A DNA stretch of 64,000 nt. Source: Anabaena sphaerica FACHB-251. GTDB lineage: Bacteria > Cyanobacteriota > Cyanobacteriia > Cyanobacteriales > Nostocaceae. The notes under the pieces are model-generated. The model was given only the letters and a program-made list of their open reading frames with translations. It was not told where the DNA came from and searched no databases. The stretch lies in assembly GCF_014696825.1 (NCBI RefSeq), contig NZ_JACJQU010000015.1:62001-126000 (forward strand), given 5' to 3'. The position numbers and the translations under genes are program-made. Positions 62,568-64,000 of the stretch are shown here, piece by piece (within the stretch, counting starts at the first letter, position 1; each line of letters starts with the position of its first letter).

Positions 62568-63515
62568 ATGAATTTTAGTACCGCTTTACCTACTTTTGTT
62601 ATTACCCTCCGCGAAGGAGTAGAAGCTGCCCTGGTTGTGGGTATTGTCCTAGCATTATTAAAAAAAGCCAAACAATCTCGACTGAACCCTTGGGTATATG
62701 CTGGTGTTGCTGTTGGTATTGTTGTTAGTGCTTTAATCGGTATTTTATTCACTGGAGTCATTAAATTTTTAGGATCTATTAACCCTCAATACACCTCTGT
62801 AGTTGAACCAATATTAGAAGGTGTTTTTAGTTTGTTAGCAATAGTCATGCTGAGTTGGATGCTGATTTGGATGACTAAACAAGCTAGATTTATGAAAGCG
62901 CAAGTTGAAGGAGCAGTTACACAAGCATTAACACAAAACTCAAATGCTGGTTGGGGGGTTTTTAGTTTAATTTTAGTTGCTGTAGTGCGCGAAGGTTTTG
63001 AAACCGTTTTATTTGTAGCAGCAAATTTTCAACAAGGTTTATTACCCAGTTTAGGCGCACTTGGTGGTTTAGCAGTAGCAGCAACAATGGGTGTTTTGTT
63101 ATTTAAATGGGGTGTGAAAATTAATATTCGCCAATTCTTCCAATTCATGGGCGTTTTATTAATTTTAATTGTGGCTGGTTTGGTAGTTTCAGCTTTACAA
63201 CATTTTGATACTGCCATGTCTAGTTTGGCACTTAGCAGTCGCGCATCTGAAAACCTTTGTTTTTATTACGAACACTTTACTAAAGTTCACTCTTGCATCT
63301 TAGGTCCAATTGTTTGGAATACTACCAAAATCTTACCTGATGAAAAGTTTCCTGGTATTATTCTTAAATCTTTATTTGGCTACACAGATAAACTCTATTT
63401 AGTGCAAGCAGTAGGATATTTGGTGTTTTTACTAAGCATCGGTAGTTTATATTTCCGCAGTATCATGGGTGGAAAAAGTCAAAAACAAAAAAATGTCCCC
63501 ATTCCTCAAAAATAG
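62568..63515 (+). CDS. FTR1-type iron permease
   Basis: The 315-residue protein has seven membrane helices and both family motifs REGVE (15-19) and REGFE (141-145), the Fe-binding R-E-x-x-E pairs of yeast Ftr1 and EfeU. It moves Fe(III), normally made by a partner oxidase, across the plasma membrane. The multicopper oxidase three kilobases upstream on the same strand would supply it. The classical EfeO and EfeB proteins are absent. The start ATG is unambiguous. Confidence 0.93.
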   Translation: MNFSTALPTFVITLREGVEAALVVGIVLALLKKAKQSRLNPWVYAGVAVGIVVSALIGILFTGVIKFLGSINPQYTSVVEPILEGVFSLLAIVMLSWMLIWMTKQARFMKAQVEGAVTQALTQNSNAGWGVFSLILVAVVREGFETVLFVAANFQQGLLPSLGALGGLAVAATMGVLLFKWGVKINIRQFFQFMGVLLILIVAGLVVSALQHFDTAMSSLALSSRASENLCFYYEHFTKVHSCILGPIVWNTTKILPDEKFPGIILKSLFGYTDKLYLVQAVGYLVFLLSIGSLYFRSIMGGKSQKQKNVPIPQK

Positions 63516-63527
63516 CACTAGACCTAC

Positions 63528-63676
63528 TAAGTAAGTGGGCGTTAAAAATTGTCGTTATGACAAGGGAACTCTTAACGGGGAACGGGGAAGAGGGTTTTGG
63601 TGAATTTACTTTTTGTTACATACTACTCTTCGAGAAGCCGCTACGCGTCTACGGTTTTTTCCCACCGACTTACTTA
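63528..63676. mobile_element. TAAGTAGGTAGGC-type inverted-repeat element, copy F
   Basis: TAAGTAAGTGGGCG (63528-63541) and CCGACTTACTTA (63665-63676) are the ends. It carries the modules of copies B and C in reverse order: GCGTTAAAAATTGTCGTTAT at the left and CTCTTCGAGAAGCCGCTACG at the right. Confidence 0.7.
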
Positions 63677-63682
63677 AACCCA

Positions 63683-63712
63683 GATGCCTAACTTCTTGAA
63701 GAAGTCGGGGAT
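63683..63712 (-). terminator. ACTTCTTGAAGAAGT hairpin after the binding-protein gene
   Basis: The perfect core ACTTCTTGAAGAAGT is flanked by GATGCCTA and CGGGGAT. It starts 12 bases past the minus-strand stop at 63724. It is the last copy of the GATCCCCGACTTCT family in the window. Confidence 0.5.
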
Positions 63713-63723
63713 ATATTACTTAC

Positions 63724-64000
63724 TCACAATATTTTCTTCAACTCCTGACAAGTTTTTTCAATCGCATCTATACTACCAGGATTTACTAATCCGTAATAAT
63801 CAAAAACATACACTCGATTATTTTTAGTGGCTCGTAATTTCTGCCAAAAAGGTTCTTTTTTCAAGGAATCTAAAAGCCTCGGTTCAGCATTAACGACAAT
63901 TAAAACTTCTGGATTTGCTTCTAATACTTTCTCAGCAGAAAGTGTCACATATCCACCAATGGGACTATTACCTTGTAATTCAGCGGCGATATTTTTCGCT
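63724..64000 (-). CDS. ABC transporter substrate-binding protein, TroA/BtuF/FecB-like (partial)
   Basis: The frame is open from the right edge (reading AKNIAAELQG, then LSAEKVLEANPEVLIVVNAE) to the stop at 63724-63726. The segment with KVLEANPEVLIVV, followed by DSLKKEPFWQKLRATKNNRV and YVFDYYGLVNPGSI, is the C-terminal lobe of the type III periplasmic binding proteins for siderophores, haem or cobalamin. The 5' part is outside the window. The neighbours (FTR1, ferritin, CbtB) support an iron or cobalt-compound role, not decided here. The GTG at 63948 is internal. Confidence 0.8.
   Translation of the reverse strand, partial: AKNIAAELQGNSPIGGYVTLSAEKVLEANPEVLIVVNAEPRLLDSLKKEPFWQKLRATKNNRVYVFDYYGLVNPGSIDAIEKTCQELKKIL

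Overview
The window comes from a low-GC filamentous (Nostocales-type) cyanobacterium. The sequence shows this through many HIP1 octamers (GCGATCGC, for example at 224 and 567), heptanucleotide STRR tracts (GAGTCAG, TTCCCTG, CCCCAGT), an ndhH gene, a CruA-like lycopene cyclase, a lumenal pentapeptide protein and DUF29/HNH small-gene families typical of the group. I see no rRNA, tRNA or CRISPR array.

Layout. 0-9 kb: tail of an isopropylmalate/citramalate synthase-like gene, a kinase/DUF1349 pair, two small DMT transporters divergent from a MarR regulator with two matching operators, tldD and pmbA, a pentapeptide protein and an unknown protein. 9.6-14.1 kb: flavin monooxygenase, GT32 glycosyltransferase, ssb, a HIBADH-family protein lacking the usual lysine, and a 31-residue membrane ORF. 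14.3-17.9 kb: a MidA/NDUFAF7-type methyltransferase, a stand-alone GAF domain with cyanobacteriochrome DXCF and CH motifs, and ndhH, all on the minus strand, with the last gap full of MITE-like repeats. 18.3-26.5 kb: a type ISP-like nuclease-methyltransferase, a small protein plus frameshifted HNH gene, rsmH, a structured possible omega/HEARO-like RNA, purK, a lumenal pentapeptide protein and a DUF29 gene broken by an amber codon. 26.6-35.8 kb: membrane GTPase, an AAA15/RloB pair (AbiL/RloAB-like), SDR, a DUF4258/YgiT pair, an orphan AbrB-type antitoxin, a membrane protein and GH57. 36.5-44.7 kb: lycopene cyclase, coiled-coil protein, beta-propeller protein and a two-gene permease. 45-50.6 kb: a CHAT protease plus filamentous haemagglutinin operon bracketed by 101-bp direct repeats. 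50.8-53.6 kb: a baeRF-like protein, DUF1361 and a lipoprotein.

The last 10 kb is a metal-uptake region. CbiMQO and CbtB (cobalt/nickel) lie on the minus strand. Divergent from them is a probable ferrous-iron oxidation and uptake set: a two-domain multicopper oxidase, a helix-hairpin-helix lipoprotein, a ferritin-like protein and an FTR1 permease. A TroA/BtuF-type binding protein runs off the right edge.

The intergenic space is full of dispersed repeats: six copies of an inverted-repeat element with TAAGTAGGTAGGC-like ends, about nine copies of a GATCCCCGACTTCT hairpin placed mainly at gene ends, GTAGAGAC hairpins, other MITE-like elements and two ISL3 transposase remnants. Broken genes (HNH, DUF29, transposases) indicate ongoing decay. 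The points most worth following are the possible orphan omega RNA at 23.3-23.5 kb, the stand-alone cyanobacteriochrome-like GAF beside ndhH and its possible methyltransferase, the repeat-bracketed CHAT/haemagglutinin module and the six-copy element family.
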